Shown here: piece by piece, positions 36,868-46,500 of the stretch | Position numbering within the stretch: position 1 is the first letter of the stretch | Layout: each line of letters starts with the position of its first letter | Assembly (NCBI RefSeq): GCF_006335145.1 | Contig: NZ_VDMN01000001.1 | Span: 1,364,001-1,428,000, forward strand | From: Aliirhizobium smilacinae | GTDB taxonomy: Bacteria; Pseudomonadota; Alphaproteobacteria; Rhizobiales; Rhizobiaceae | Length of the DNA stretch: 64,000 nucleotides | Direction of reading: 5' to 3' | Notes under the pieces: generated by a model | Seen by the model: the letters and a program-made list of their open reading frames with translations, nothing else | Told to the model about the DNA's origin: nothing | Databases searched by the model: none | Translations under genes and position numbers: made by a program

Positions 36868-36958
36868 ACTATCTTCCCGTCGGCCAGATTGCGGCAAATA
36901 CGGATGTAGCGGTTCACTTGCGTGTAAAACCCGTGTCCGTATAGAGGGCTAGACACAG

Positions 36959-37603
36959 ATGATTGGCAAGCTTGTGAAACGGATCGTCCGCTCCGATCAA
37001 GCGATGCGCATAAGCGTATACCAGTGTTCGAACAGCGTGTTTTGTTATTTGGAGGAGCGGTTATCCGACACGGGCGATTGCCCACCAATCTGGGTGGAGG
37101 AATTGGTTTCAGGCATTTTCTACAGCGCAGCTGAGGCCGTCATCGAAGCTCGGCAGGCAGTCAGTTGGCTCAATTTCCCTGATGAACAGAGCAGTACGGC
37201 ATCCGGCGAAAATGTTGCGGGACAATGGAGACCCATCGGCGAACGTGAATACGATGTACTGATGCATCTGATTCGAGATCAATTTCCCGGACGGCGTGAA
37301 ATACTGACGCAGATTCAGTCCGTCGAGGTGATGCGCATCGACCGCGAAGGAAGCTTGAAATTGCGCAGCGGTGGACCGTTGGCCGTCGTGAAGGACAACG
37401 ACTATCCATCTGCTCGGGTAGATGGGCGTATTCCGGTCGAGGGCTTTTATATGGATGACGTGGACGAAAGCGGCGCCTTGGTCCATTTACTGGTTCATGT
37501 CATCGGCGGGAAAATAGATGAGTTGGAGATCTACAAAGAAGACGGCAGTCCGATTCTGATTGATCCGTACGAAATTGAGCTCTCAAAAATCTACTTCTAT
37601 TAA
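36959..37603 (+). CDS. Protein with DUF6984-like C-terminal domain
   Basis: A 214-residue soluble acidic protein. Residues from about 85 read WRPIGEREYDVLMHLIRDQFPGR, SGGPLAVVKDNDYP, RIPVEGFYMDDVDESGALVH and IDELEIYKEDGSPI, a pattern I associate with DUF6984; the name is from memory. The first 80 residues are separate and unrecognised (YQCSNSVFCYLEERLSDTGD). Base composition is lower in GC than the neighbours, suggesting acquisition. Such small acidic proteins are often immunity proteins of toxin systems, but no toxin gene is beside it. A later ATG at 37004 is an alternative start. Confidence 0.65.
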   Translation: MIGKLVKRIVRSDQAMRISVYQCSNSVFCYLEERLSDTGDCPPIWVEELVSGIFYSAAEAVIEARQAVSWLNFPDEQSSTASGENVAGQWRPIGEREYDVLMHLIRDQFPGRREILTQIQSVEVMRIDREGSLKLRSGGPLAVVKDNDYPSARVDGRIPVEGFYMDDVDESGALVHLLVHVIGGKIDELEIYKEDGSPILIDPYEIELSKIYFY

Positions 37604-37642
37604 GGGCTCAGGCTTTCTATGCCATACACAGCCATCACAAAC

Positions 37643-37672
37643 AAAAAAGCCGGGCGTTTCCACCCGGCTTTT
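37643..37672 (-). terminator. Intrinsic terminator of the ATP synthase Fo operon
   Basis: On the minus strand AAAAGCCGGG-tggaaacg-CCCGGCTTTTTT forms a 10-bp stem with a T-run, 23 bases after the atpF stop. The plus strand also has TTTT after the stem, so it can serve the preceding gene too. Confidence 0.9.
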
Positions 37673-37694
37673 AAAATATCATCTCTGATCGAAA

Positions 37695-38180
37695 TCAGTT
37701 CAGACGCGACTGAACCTTGGAGACGGCGTCCTTGAAGAGCGCGGTCTGCGTCGTCTTGTCGGTCTTGGCAGCAATCACCTTTCCGGCAGCGGCGATTGCA
37801 ATGTCGATCGCGGCAGAACGGACGGCATCGATGGCGTCGGTTTCGGCCTGCTTGATCTTCTGTTCCGAGAGAGCGTTGCGACGAGCGACGAATTCCTCGG
37901 TCTTCTGGCGCGCTTCCTCGGTCAGAAGAGCAGCTTCACGCTCGGCGGCGGCCAGCAGGGCTGCGGCTTCCGCTTCGGCTTCCTTGCGCTTCTTCTGGTA
38001 TTCGGAAAGCAGCGCCTGAGCTTCTTCACGCAGGCGCTTGGCCTGCTCCAATTCGTCGCGGATATTGTCGGCGCGCTTGTCGAGCGAACGCGCCACCATG
38101 CCCGGAACCTTGAGGTAAACGATCAAAGCGATGAAGAGGAGAAGGCCGACGAGGGCAAAAAACGAATTGTCCAATGCCAT
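37695..38180 (-). CDS. atpF: F0F1 ATP synthase subunit b
   Basis: Peripheral stalk subunit b (161 residues). One N-terminal membrane helix (FFALVGLLLFIALIVYLKV) is followed by a long charged coiled coil (RDELEQAKRLREEAQALLSE and on to residue 120). It ends the Fo operon, 3 bases after the b' stop. The alpha/beta F1 genes are not in this window, as usual in Rhizobiales where Fo and F1 are separate operons. Confidence 0.95.
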   Translation of the reverse strand: MALDNSFFALVGLLLFIALIVYLKVPGMVARSLDKRADNIRDELEQAKRLREEAQALLSEYQKKRKEAEAEAAALLAAAEREAALLTEEARQKTEEFVARRNALSEQKIKQAETDAIDAVRSAAIDIAIAAAGKVIAAKTDKTTQTALFKDAVSKVQSRLN

Positions 38181-38183
38181 GGA

Positions 38184-38795
38184 TCAGGCTCCCTGCTTGG
38201 CAGCCGCAACTGCGGCCTTGATGTCTTCGCCAGTCGCCTTGCCGCCGATCAGCTGATCGACGATCGCGGTTGCCGTGTCTTCGGCGATCGCACCGACCTC
38301 GGCGAAAGCCTTGGTCTTGATCTCGCCGATGCGGGTTTCCGCGGCTGCCAGCTTCTCGGCGAGTTCTGCCTCGATTGCTGCGCGATCGCTTGCAGCCTTG
38401 GCCTTGGCCTCGTTGCGAGCGGCCTCGGCAATGCCGTTTGCCTTGGAACGGGCCTGAGCCAGCTCCTTCTCATAGGTCTCGACTGCAGCGTCGGCTTCCG
38501 CCTTCAGGCGGCCGGCTTCTTCGAGATCGCCGGCGATACGGCCCTTGCGATCTTCGAGAATGCCACCGACGCGCGGCATGATGACCTTCTGAATCACAAG
38601 ATAGAAAAGGCCGAAAGTGATGACGAGCCAAAGAAGCTGCGAGGCGAAATGCGACGAATCGAAAGGCGGGAACCCCGCGGAACCGCCTTCAGCCCCGTGG
38701 GCGACGCCGGTTTCGGTATGAACCTCGCCTGCGGGCGCAGCGGGCGTTTCAGATGCGGCCGGCGCGGTCTGCGCGTATGCCGAGGTCACGAACAT
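38184..38795 (-). CDS. atpG: F0F1 ATP synthase subunit b'
   Basis: Second peripheral stalk subunit (b', 203 residues), as in photosynthetic and alphaproteobacterial enzymes that use a b/b' heterodimer. A proline/alanine-rich N-terminus precedes the membrane helix ([20 protein letters not shown]) and a coiled coil rich in alanine and glutamate. Three start codons are close (GTG 38801, ATG 38798, ATG 38795); GGAGG spacing of 5 bases favours 38795. It lies between atpE and atpF. Confidence 0.93.
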   Translation of the reverse strand: MFVTSAYAQTAPAASETPAAPAGEVHTETGVAHGAEGGSAGFPPFDSSHFASQLLWLVITFGLFYLVIQKVIMPRVGGILEDRKGRIAGDLEEAGRLKAEADAAVETYEKELAQARSKANGIAEAARNEAKAKAASDRAAIEAELAEKLAAAETRIGEIKTKAFAEVGAIAEDTATAIVDQLIGGKATGEDIKAAVAAAKQGA

Positions 38796-38888
38796 CATCA
38801 CCTCCAGGTGAATTCCATAAAAAGTGGATCACGGCGCGCCATGAATGGACGGCCGTGATCCTATCCTATGCCGCTAGACGGTTATGTC

Positions 38889-39116
38889 TTAGACAGCGAA
38901 CAGGAGAAGGAGAGCAACGAGCAGCGAGAAGATGCCCAGAGCTTCCGTAACGGCGAAGCCGAAGATCAGGCGGCCGAACTGGCCATCAGCAGCCGACGGG
39001 TTACGCAGAGCGCCCGACAGGTAGTTGCCGAAAATCGTGCCGAGGCCAATGCCTGCGCCACCCATGCCGAGGCAAGCGATACCTGCGCCGATGTACTTTG
39101 CTGCTTCCGCGTCCAT
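38889..39116 (-). CDS. atpE: F0F1 ATP synthase subunit c
   Basis: Proteolipid ring subunit of 75 residues with two membrane helices. The N-terminal helix is [19 protein letters not shown], the loop ALRNPSA, and the C-terminal helix [21 protein letters not shown] carries the ion-binding glutamate (TEALG). AAGGAG lies 5 bases before the ATG; the open frame runs further upstream to 39170 but the normal c-subunit start is 39116. Confidence 0.97.
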   Translation of the reverse strand: MDAEAAKYIGAGIACLGMGGAGIGLGTIFGNYLSGALRNPSAADGQFGRLIFGFAVTEALGIFSLLVALLLLFAV

Positions 39117-39182
39117 ATTGAACTCCTTCGATTGGTTTTTGCGGCTTTGGACTGGTGCTGGAAGCACCAACGACTTTATTTC

Positions 39183-39935
39183 TCAGTGACCGTCGGGATG
39201 CAGCGCATCGTTCAGGTACATGCATGTCAGGACCGCGAAGACGTAGGCCTGAAGGAATGCAACGAGAAATTCCAGACCAGTCAGAGCGACGGTCATGATG
39301 AGGGGCAGGATCGCGGTACCGATGCCGAGCGCGCCGAGCGCACCGAGCGATGCGACGAAACCTGCGAAAACCTTGAGCGTGATGTGGCCGGCCAGCATGT
39401 TGGCGAACAGACGAACCGAGAGGCTGATCGGACGGGCGATGAAGGAGATGACTTCGATCGAAATAACGAGCGGCATCAGGACGCCCGGGACACCCGAAGG
39501 CACGAACAGCTTCAGGAAACGCAGGCCATGCTTGTAGAAACCGTAAACGACGACCAGGCCGACGACCAGCATCGACAGTGCGAACGTGACGATGATCTGG
39601 CTGGTGACGGTGAAGAAATAGGGAACCATGCCCAGCAGGTTTGCCGTCAGGATGAACATGAACAGCGACAGAACCAGCGGGAAGAACTTCATGCCCTGGC
39701 TGCCCGCCCCTTCGCGCAACATATTTGCGACGAATTCATAGGACATTTCGGCTACTGACTGCGCACGACCCGGGATCAGCGAGCGCTGCGAGGTGGAGAA
39801 GTAGAGGAAGCCAGCGGCTATTGCGACCGTCGCGACCATGAACAACGAAGCGTTGGTGAAAGAGAAGTCAATTCCGCCGACTTCGATCGGAACGATCGTG
39901 TTGATGTGGAACTGATGGATCGGATCGTTTGCCAC
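39183..39935 (-). CDS. atpB: F0F1 ATP synthase subunit a
   Basis: Proton-channel subunit (250 residues, about 6 helices). The essential arginine is in the helix [18 protein letters not shown] (SVRLFAN). The N-terminal [11 protein letters not shown] and C-terminal [20 protein letters not shown] are typical of the alphaproteobacterial subunit. The start is GTG at 39935 with GAGGG upstream. It follows atpI. Confidence 0.97.
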   Translation of the reverse strand: MANDPIHQFHINTIVPIEVGGIDFSFTNASLFMVATVAIAAGFLYFSTSQRSLIPGRAQSVAEMSYEFVANMLREGAGSQGMKFFPLVLSLFMFILTANLLGMVPYFFTVTSQIIVTFALSMLVVGLVVVYGFYKHGLRFLKLFVPSGVPGVLMPLVISIEVISFIARPISLSVRLFANMLAGHITLKVFAGFVASLGALGALGIGTAILPLIMTVALTGLEFLVAFLQAYVFAVLTCMYLNDALHPDGH

Positions 39936-39996
39936 CGTCTACCCTCTTTCGATGACCGCCCGCGCGGCCTGTTCACCAGACGACCTTAAGGCCGTC

Positions 39997-40344
39997 TCAC
40001 TTCTTGTCTTCACTGCTGCGACCATCAAGGTGCGGCGGCTGAGCCACCATGCCTACGGCGCGAAGCACACTTAACACGCCTGCGCAAAAACCGAGGAGGA
40101 CAAAAAGTATCATCCCCCAAGGTTTTGAGCCGGCGGCCCAATCGATCAGATAGCCAAGAACCCCGCCAACGGCGATAGCAGCAATAAATTCGGAGGAAAT
40201 CTTCAATCCGAGCGCCATACCCCTGCGGCTGGCTTCCGACTGCGCTTCCTTCCGATCTTCTGCCGCGCTTTCGGTCTTTCTATCAGCCAAGGCTGCAGAA
40301 AGACGTTTCCGGCGCTCATCCAGACCATCATCAGGGTCGTCCAT
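39997..40344 (-). CDS. atpI: ATP synthase assembly protein AtpI
   Basis: A 115-residue protein with a charged N-terminal coiled coil (DERRKRLSAALADRKTE) and two membrane helices (ISSEFIAAIAVGGVLGYLIDW and MILFVLLGFCAGVLSVL). AtpI helps assemble the c ring and heads the Fo operon. The ATG at 40344 is chosen for its GGAGG (spacing 5-6) and the rhizobial N-terminus; an earlier in-frame ATG at 40356 is possible. Confidence 0.92.
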   Translation of the reverse strand: MDDPDDGLDERRKRLSAALADRKTESAAEDRKEAQSEASRRGMALGLKISSEFIAAIAVGGVLGYLIDWAAGSKPWGMILFVLLGFCAGVLSVLRAVGMVAQPPHLDGRSSEDKK

Positions 40345-40583
40345 CGCATCCTCCATCACCGGCTCTCCCGTCCGGCAAAGCCGCACGACGGTTAGCGAGG
40401 GATTTCGCGCCTTCCGGCCCTCTTTCAAGTGCGCGCAACATAGTTTTGACGGCCTTGCTAGTCAAGGCGCTGAAACAGCTTGCCCCAAGGGATTTAAAGC
40501 TAATGAATTCATCGCCTTATAGCAGAAGTGGCACTATGGCGGATAAAACTGATGCGGGAAACTGCGGGGTTGAAGCGCTTGTA

Positions 40584-41762
40584 TCAGCTCCAACCACCAC
40601 CATAGGTTCTGTAGAAGACGTGCAAACCGATGCGACCGACCTTTTTCATCGTCTTCGCCCAGTTCGGCCGCACATAGGTCGCGTGATAATGTGTCGCAGA
40701 TCCGACTTCGGGCATCCAGATCCTGCCGGCAGTCACCGCCATCGCCACTTCCCGCGCCGTTTTCCAGTGGTCGACCGAGCGTATCCGGTCCTTGATATTG
40801 TCGCAGGCGAAGGAGAACTGGCAGCGGTTGCGCCAATCCTCGTTCTGGTAGACGACATCGCAGATCGTATCGGGATAGGCGGGATTACGTACACGGTTGA
40901 GAATGACCTGTGCAACTGCGGCCTGCCCACGTACCGATTCGCCACGCGCCTCAAAATAGACGCCGGAGGCGAGGCACTGCTGTTGCTTGGGGGAGAACGA
41001 ATCAGCCGGCAGTGGGTTGGCGGCCCAGGCGTGGTCCTCCGGCCCGATAGGCGGAATGAAGCGGCCGGTATCCGGTTTCGTCAGAATGGCATCGAAGGGC
41101 GACTGGCGGGAGAAGTCGGGCGCAGACGAGGCATAGGCTGTCGCAAGGATGTCGGCGTGATCGTTGGTCACGAGACTGGCGATCATCGGCGGCAGGCTCT
41201 TTTCCTTCACCTCATCCTTGCGGAAATAGAATTCGGCAACCTCGACGGGCTGCGGATTGAGTTGCTCGCCATTATCGACTTTGACGAAGGCGGTCATCTC
41301 GTCTTCATCCTGAACGGGCCTGGTCAGGGAGCTGGAGCGCTCAAGGATAGATCCGGCGGAGAAAGCCTTCGGTGGCAGCATCGGCATCACCGCAACGATC
41401 CGCCCCTTCTTTTCGGAACGGTTGATGCGGTCTTCGTCGGGCGTGCCCTCGCCCGGCTTGTCCTTGTCGGCCAGCGCTACGGTGCGGCCGTCCGGCAAAG
41501 CGATCCCCGCATCACCGCCGAGAACCCGCGATCCGCCGGGGAACGCAAGTGAGGCCGTGTGGAGCGAACCGGCGGGCGACTGGGTAATGACCATGCGCCA
41601 GCTTTCGGACGATCCGTCGAGGCCGGCGAAAAGATCGGTCAGGTCACCCTGGGATGGGACTGCCGGAAAGGCCAGCCATGCGGCAAGGCCCAGCAAAACC
41701 GGAGAGGCCAACCTGTCCCAACGCGGCAGGGACCCCTTACGCAGAACTCTTTTCGAACGCAA
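40584..41762 (-). CDS. SleB-type cell wall hydrolase
   Basis: A 392-residue protein with an N-terminal membrane anchor (LASPVLLGLAAWLAFPAV) and a long extracytoplasmic spacer. The C-terminal hydrolase_2 domain (about 255-390) carries CLASGVYFEARGES, QAAVAQVILNRVRNPAYP and CQFSFACDNI, typical of SleB-like lytic transglycosylases that cut peptidoglycan. The start is a TTG at 41762, supported by GGAG 8 bases upstream and the absence of a usable ATG. It may act in cell-wall remodelling; the domain call is good, the exact reaction is inferred. Confidence 0.88.
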   Translation of the reverse strand: MRSKRVLRKGSLPRWDRLASPVLLGLAAWLAFPAVPSQGDLTDLFAGLDGSSESWRMVITQSPAGSLHTASLAFPGGSRVLGGDAGIALPDGRTVALADKDKPGEGTPDEDRINRSEKKGRIVAVMPMLPPKAFSAGSILERSSSLTRPVQDEDEMTAFVKVDNGEQLNPQPVEVAEFYFRKDEVKEKSLPPMIASLVTNDHADILATAYASSAPDFSRQSPFDAILTKPDTGRFIPPIGPEDHAWAANPLPADSFSPKQQQCLASGVYFEARGESVRGQAAVAQVILNRVRNPAYPDTICDVVYQNEDWRNRCQFSFACDNIKDRIRSVDHWKTAREVAMAVTAGRIWMPEVGSATHYHATYVRPNWAKTMKKVGRIGLHVFYRTYGGGWS

Positions 41763-41987
41763 AACGGCAACTCCACAAGGTAACCATAGGAGCCCAGGCG
41801 GGCAGCGACTATGCTTGAAGAGTGAATCATTAACCTTGATGAGCGGTTAACACGGAAACGGAAAGCCTTGCGCCACAGGCTCCTTCAGCACACGTGCATT
41901 TAACAAAGGCGTGAATGTTGCGTCAGGGACACGCGGCGGACGCAGGCTTGGCTTTGTCAGCGACAACATCACTAAATGTCTTTTGCC

Positions 41988-43889
41988 TCAGATGATCACA
42001 TGAGAGCCAAGCTCGACAACACGGTTGGCCGGCAGGTGGAAATAGTCGGATGGGTCGGTCGCGGCATTGGCCATGCCGATGAACAGCGTGTCCTGCCACA
42101 TGGGCATGCCGGATGCGGCATCCGGCACCAGCTTGCGGCGGCCCAAATAAAAGGAGGTCGACATGATGTCGAACTTGAAGCCGGTCTTGCGCAGATAGGC
42201 CAGCGCCTGCGAGACGTTATGCGACTGCATGAAGCCGAAACGCAGCTCGATCAGGGTGAAGCGCTCGGAGATCTTCTCGACATGATATCGCTCATCGATG
42301 CCAACGCGTGGCTTGTTCACCGTGCGGATCGTCAGGATGACGTTCTTCTCGTGCAGGACGTGGTTGTGCTTGATGTTGTGCAGCAATGCGGCGGGCGCGG
42401 TTTCCGGGTCGCTGGTCAAAAAGATGGCGATGCCGGGCACGGAGACGGGTGCATGGTCGGACTTCTTTTCCACCATCGGCACGAAGGTTGCGAGCGGCAC
42501 GTCGATGCGGCGGGTCTTTTCGAACAGGATCGCCGTACCGCGTTTCCAGGTCCACATGACGATGGTGAAAAAGGCTGCCATCATCACCGGCACCCAGCCG
42601 CCGTCATGGATCTTGAGCAGGTTCGCGCCCAAAAAGACGAGTTCGAGCGCCAGCAGCGGCGCCAGCGTGGCGATCGCCACCGTCTGCGGCCAGTGCCATC
42701 TCAACCGCACGAATTCGAACGCCATCAGCGTGGTGACGACCATCGCGCCGGTCACAGAGATACCATAGGCGGTTGCCAGCGCTTCGGAGCTTTCAAATCC
42801 AAGCACCAGCGCGATGACGCCGATCAGAAGCAGCGTGTTGACGCCGGGCAGGAAGATCTGCCCCGTATTGGTTTCGGAGGTGAAGAGGATCTGCATGCGC
42901 GGCAGATAGCCGAGGTGGATCGCCTGCCGCACCAATGAGAAAGCGCCGGTAATGACCGCCTGGCTGGCGATGATGGTCGCCGCGGTCGCCAAAAGGATGA
43001 CCGGGATGAGCGCCCATTCGGGAAACATCAGATAGAAGGGATTGCTCATCGCTTCGGGATGTTTCAGGACCATGGCGCCCTGGCCCAGATAGTTCAGCGT
43101 CAGCGCCGGAAAGACCAGCAGAAACCAGGCCAGCTGAATCGGCTTGCGGCCGAAATGGCCGAGATCCGCATAAAGCGCCTCGGCCCCGGTCACCGTCAGG
43201 AAGACTGCGCCGAGCACGACAACACCGGCGAACCCCTCGCGCAGCATGAACTCGGCCGCGTACCAGGGATTAAACGCCCTGAGGATGCTGAGATCGTCGA
43301 CGATATGCACCAGCCCGATCGCGCCCATGACGATGAACCAGAGCGCGGTAATCGGCCCGAAAAAGCGGGATACAAGCGCCGTGCCCTTCGACTGGATGGC
43401 GAAAAGCGCGATCAGGATGACGACCGAGATCGGCAGGACGGCGCTGTCCAGTCTCGGCGTGACGAGTTTGAGGCCCTCGACCGCGGACATGACCGACAGA
43501 GCCGGCGTTATCATCGCGTCACCTAAAAAGAGCGCTGCGCCGATCAGGCCGAGCAGCATCAGCATGGCGCGCTGGCCGTTGGCCGACTTGGTCAGAAGCG
43601 CCAGAAGCGAGAGCGTGCCGCCTTCACCGTCGTTATCCGCTCTCAACAGGAAGATCACGTATTTCAGGGTGACTATGATCGTCAGCGTCCAGATCATCAG
43701 CGAGATCAGGCCGATGATCTCCATATGGGTCACGCCATCATTGGCAACGGGCTTCAGCGCTTCGCGGAAGGCGTAAAGCGGGCTGGTACCGATATCGCCG
43801 TAAACGACGCCGACTGAGCCTAGCGTGAGCGCAAACAGGCCGTGGCTACGCGTCTTTTCAGCAGCGTGATGTTCAGCGGGGTGACCCAT
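41988..43889 (-). CDS. kup: Kup-family potassium uptake permease
   Basis: Proton-coupled potassium importer (633 residues; about 12 helices plus a C-terminal soluble part). Family blocks are [19 protein letters not shown] near residue 28, [18 protein letters not shown] near 107, and the C-terminal segments [20 protein letters not shown] and [12 protein letters not shown]. Rhizobia carry several paralogues. A 6-bp hairpin (43897-43911) lies 7 bases before the ATG and may influence translation. Confidence 0.96.
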   Translation of the reverse strand: MGHPAEHHAAEKTRSHGLFALTLGSVGVVYGDIGTSPLYAFREALKPVANDGVTHMEIIGLISLMIWTLTIIVTLKYVIFLLRADNDGEGGTLSLLALLTKSANGQRAMLMLLGLIGAALFLGDAMITPALSVMSAVEGLKLVTPRLDSAVLPISVVILIALFAIQSKGTALVSRFFGPITALWFIVMGAIGLVHIVDDLSILRAFNPWYAAEFMLREGFAGVVVLGAVFLTVTGAEALYADLGHFGRKPIQLAWFLLVFPALTLNYLGQGAMVLKHPEAMSNPFYLMFPEWALIPVILLATAATIIASQAVITGAFSLVRQAIHLGYLPRMQILFTSETNTGQIFLPGVNTLLLIGVIALVLGFESSEALATAYGISVTGAMVVTTLMAFEFVRLRWHWPQTVAIATLAPLLALELVFLGANLLKIHDGGWVPVMMAAFFTIVMWTWKRGTAILFEKTRRIDVPLATFVPMVEKKSDHAPVSVPGIAIFLTSDPETAPAALLHNIKHNHVLHEKNVILTIRTVNKPRVGIDERYHVEKISERFTLIELRFGFMQSHNVSQALAYLRKTGFKFDIMSTSFYLGRRKLVPDAASGMPMWQDTLFIGMANAATDPSDYFHLPANRVVELGSHVII

Positions 43890-44276
43890 AGAGTGCCTGA
43901 CCTTCGGTCAGCCTTTCCAGAAGACGACAGGAAATGAAATGGATAGCGGCATGCGGAATGGAGCGGGCGGACTTCCAGACGACCTTTGGTTCGGCAGACT
44001 ACCTTTTAATATGGCTGGCTTTTTATACGGCGAACCTTGATCACTCTCAATTTTTTGCCCGGAAACGGCCGACGAATTGCCGCCTGCCGTCAAGCGAGGC
44101 GTCTGTAGAGACGGCTACCAACAAAATCAAGAGGCGGGGTGCCCCGGACAATAGAGAGAAAATGGCGCTTTGAGGCCTTGTACGCAAGACCCTTGCGGCG
44201 ATCGGCCACAAGCGGCACAGCACTGAGGGGACCGCAATACAGAGAGACCCCGGTATTGTGATGCCACACCTTATCT
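43890..44276. other. Intergenic gap between kup and apbC
   Basis: 387 bases without a gene I can support. It holds the kup leader hairpin (CTGACC-TTC-GGTCAG, 43897-43911) and an AT-richer stretch (43990-44060) that may carry the kup promoter. Short open frames on both strands have no ribosome site and no recognisable product. The right half would be the 3' flank of apbC. Confidence 0.5.
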
Positions 44277-45425
44277 CTATTCGAAGACGATAGATGGCGC
44301 CTTTCGGCGCGTGCCTTGCGATACCTGCGACCAGACATTGGCGGCGATATCGCGATAGATGGCGGAGATTTCGCTGTGGGGATCGGCATGCACGATCGGC
44401 GTACCGAGATCGGAGCGCTCGCGTATGTCCATCGTCAGCGGCACTTCGCCAAGGAAAGGAACACCGATCCGCTCTGCCTCGGCGCGGGCGCCGCCATGGC
44501 CGAAGATATCGTAACGCTTGCCGGTATCGGGCGCGAGGAAATAGCTCATGTTCTCGACGATGCCGAGGATCGGGATCTCCACCTTGCCGAACATCGTCAC
44601 TGCCTTGCGGGCATCGATGAGCGCCAGATCCTGCGGCGTGGAGACGATCACTGCGCCTGCGAGCGGCACCTGCTGGGCCATGGTCAGCTGCACATCGCCT
44701 GTGCCCGGCGGCATGTCGACGACCAGCACGTCCAGATCGCCCCAGGCAACTTCTCGCAGCATCTGCAGCAGCGCCGACTGGACCATCGGACCGCGCCAGA
44801 TCATCGCGGTTTCCTCGTCGACGAGAAAGCCCATCGACATGGCCTTCAGCCCATAGTTTTCCTTGGGCTTGATCAGCCGACCATCGATCTGTTCGGGCCT
44901 GCCGGAAATCTTCAGCAGCCGCGGTACGGACGGGCCGTATATATCGGCATCGAGAATACCGACGCGCAGGCCATTCGCATGCAGCGCCAGGGCAAAATTG
45001 ACGGCGGTAGTGGATTTGCCGACGCCGCCCTTGCCTGATGCCACTGCAATGATCGCGCCGACGCCGGGAACGCCGGCCTTCACGTTGGCAGGGCCGCGAG
45101 GCTGCCCACCGGCGGGAGCGTGAGAATGGCCGTGAGGCTGGGGTGCCGGCGCCGATTGCGGAGCGCTCGACGCCTTGCGATCGGCAGTCAGCGTGACCAG
45201 CGCGCCCTTGACGCCCGGCACAGCCGTCACCGCCTTTTCGGCGGCCAGCCGCAAGGGCTCCAGCTCTTGAGCCTTTTCGGCGGGCACGGTGATCGAAAAA
45301 TAGACTTTTGAATCAGAGATGAAGACATCCGAGACAAGGCCGCGGGAGATGAGGTCGCTTTCCAGATCCGGGCTGCGAACCTTGCCGAGCGCCGCCAGCA
45401 CCTGGTCCTTCGTTACATCCGGCAT
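44277..45425 (-). CDS. apbC: ApbC/Mrp-type P-loop ATPase without cysteines
   Basis: A 382-residue MinD-like ATPase of the iron-sulfur carrier family Mrp/ApbC. An N-terminal MIP18/DUF59 domain (1-80) is followed by a His/Pro-rich linker and the deviant Walker A ASGKGGVGKST (129-139), then VVDMPPGTGD (236-244). In ApbC the Fe-S ligands are a CPxC pair late in the protein; here that position reads A298-P-D-T301, and no cysteine occurs anywhere. It probably cannot bind a cluster through its own thiols. The ATG at 45425 has AGGAG upstream. Confidence 0.92.
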   Translation of the reverse strand: MPDVTKDQVLAALGKVRSPDLESDLISRGLVSDVFISDSKVYFSITVPAEKAQELEPLRLAAEKAVTAVPGVKGALVTLTADRKASSAPQSAPAPQPHGHSHAPAGGQPRGPANVKAGVPGVGAIIAVASGKGGVGKSTTAVNFALALHANGLRVGILDADIYGPSVPRLLKISGRPEQIDGRLIKPKENYGLKAMSMGFLVDEETAMIWRGPMVQSALLQMLREVAWGDLDVLVVDMPPGTGDVQLTMAQQVPLAGAVIVSTPQDLALIDARKAVTMFGKVEIPILGIVENMSYFLAPDTGKRYDIFGHGGARAEAERIGVPFLGEVPLTMDIRERSDLGTPIVHADPHSEISAIYRDIAANVWSQVSQGTRRKAPSIVFE

Positions 45426-45777
45426 GTCGAACTCCTGCTTGTGCTCTAGCGCATCTCGGGCTTGCCGCCCTGACGCGTATCCATGGCCATATATAGGAGT
45501 TGCTGCTGCATACCGGCAAGACGAATAAAGCCGCCGCCCGGACGGCAGCCACAAGGCGCACAAACCGGACGACGGCTTTTTTCTCGAACGCGTCTCTTGG
45601 GACGCTTTTCTTAAGTCCCCTCTGGACCTGTTTCTAAGGAAGCATGAAACATGCCAGTCTGAAACACGCCGTTTAGGGGCTTTTTCGGAGTATTTCCGAG
45701 AATAAAAGTCGAATAAGTCGGCATTCCGCACTGCAGCAAACAGTGACCGCACACTAATTGTGCAGATTAGAAAAGGC
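45426..45777. other. Gap with terminator-like hairpin between luxR-type gene and apbC
   Basis: 352 bases with no supported gene. A long stem at 45527-45582 pairs AAAGCCG-CCG-CCCGG with CCGGACGACGGCTTT across a 23-base loop; T6 follows on the plus strand and TTTATT on the minus strand. It could end the LuxR-type transcript, which runs into it, or end an unannotated plus-strand RNA. Further left, near 45490-45500, TATATAGGAG may belong to the apbC leader. Confidence 0.5.
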
Positions 45778-46500
45778 CTATTTAATCAATCCGATGCGCA
45801 GAGCCTTGGCGACAGCCTGAGTACGGTTAACGGTATCAAGCTTCTTGGCGGCACGGTTCAGGTAATGATTGACGGTATGCTCAGATAGACCGAGGATATC
45901 GGCGATTTCTGCACTCGTCTTGCCGGCGGCAGTCCAGGTGAGGCAATCGATCTCGCGATCCGTCAAAAGATCGGTCGCACGTATGTCCATGTTGCGGATT
46001 TCGGCAAGTCGATCGAAGATATGGATCGCCGCGAAGCTCAGCTCCATCAGTTTCTGGCGATTTGGTTCGCCGCCGAGGCCGCCGATCACGACTGCGCCTC
46101 TGGCCCCCGCCGGATCGTGGACCGGAATGCAGGCGCCGCGGACGATGCCGAACCTGGTGAATGTAGCGGCCATTTCCGGCGTTTCTGCATCACGTTCAAC
46201 GTCGAACGAGAAAGGCGTAACCGAACGGCGCAGCTGGCGCACAACGAAGCTGGAGCGAATCAGCCCTTCGCGGTCAAAGAGCGATACGAGTTCGGCCGGC
46301 CAATTGTTGATGATGGCGCTGCCGGACAGGCCGAGCGCGGTTGCCGGAGGCAGGTTGAGCACCATGAAATTCCGGAAGCCATAAAACTCCACGAGCGTCT
46401 TGGTAAAACGGAAGACATCGAACTGGGTCTTCAAACCTGCGATCTCTTCGACGTCTATGTCGAAGGTCAACAGTTCGGCGGCCGTTTCCGTTTTGGACAT
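45778..46500 (-). CDS. LuxR-family regulator with autoinducer-binding-like domain
   Basis: A 240-residue two-domain regulator. Residues about 15-165 form an autoinducer-binding-like fold; the C-terminal LuxR HTH (LTDREIDCLTWTAAGKTSAEIADILGLSEHTVNHYLNRAAKKL) starts near residue 178. The classical acyl-homoserine-lactone contacts (W, Y, D-P) are not well kept: the region reads NNWPAELVSLFDREGLIRSSF. No LuxI is in the window, so it is a solo regulator, perhaps for another ligand or a protein partner as with VisN/VisR-type motility regulators. Confidence 0.85.
   Translation of the reverse strand: MSKTETAAELLTFDIDVEEIAGLKTQFDVFRFTKTLVEFYGFRNFMVLNLPPATALGLSGSAIINNWPAELVSLFDREGLIRSSFVVRQLRRSVTPFSFDVERDAETPEMAATFTRFGIVRGACIPVHDPAGARGAVVIGGLGGEPNRQKLMELSFAAIHIFDRLAEIRNMDIRATDLLTDREIDCLTWTAAGKTSAEIADILGLSEHTVNHYLNRAAKKLDTVNRTQAVAKALRIGLIK

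Noticed and set aside
44090..44389. Minus-strand frame across the apbC 3' end
   Set aside because: Overlaps the end of apbC in another frame; no ribosome site, no match.
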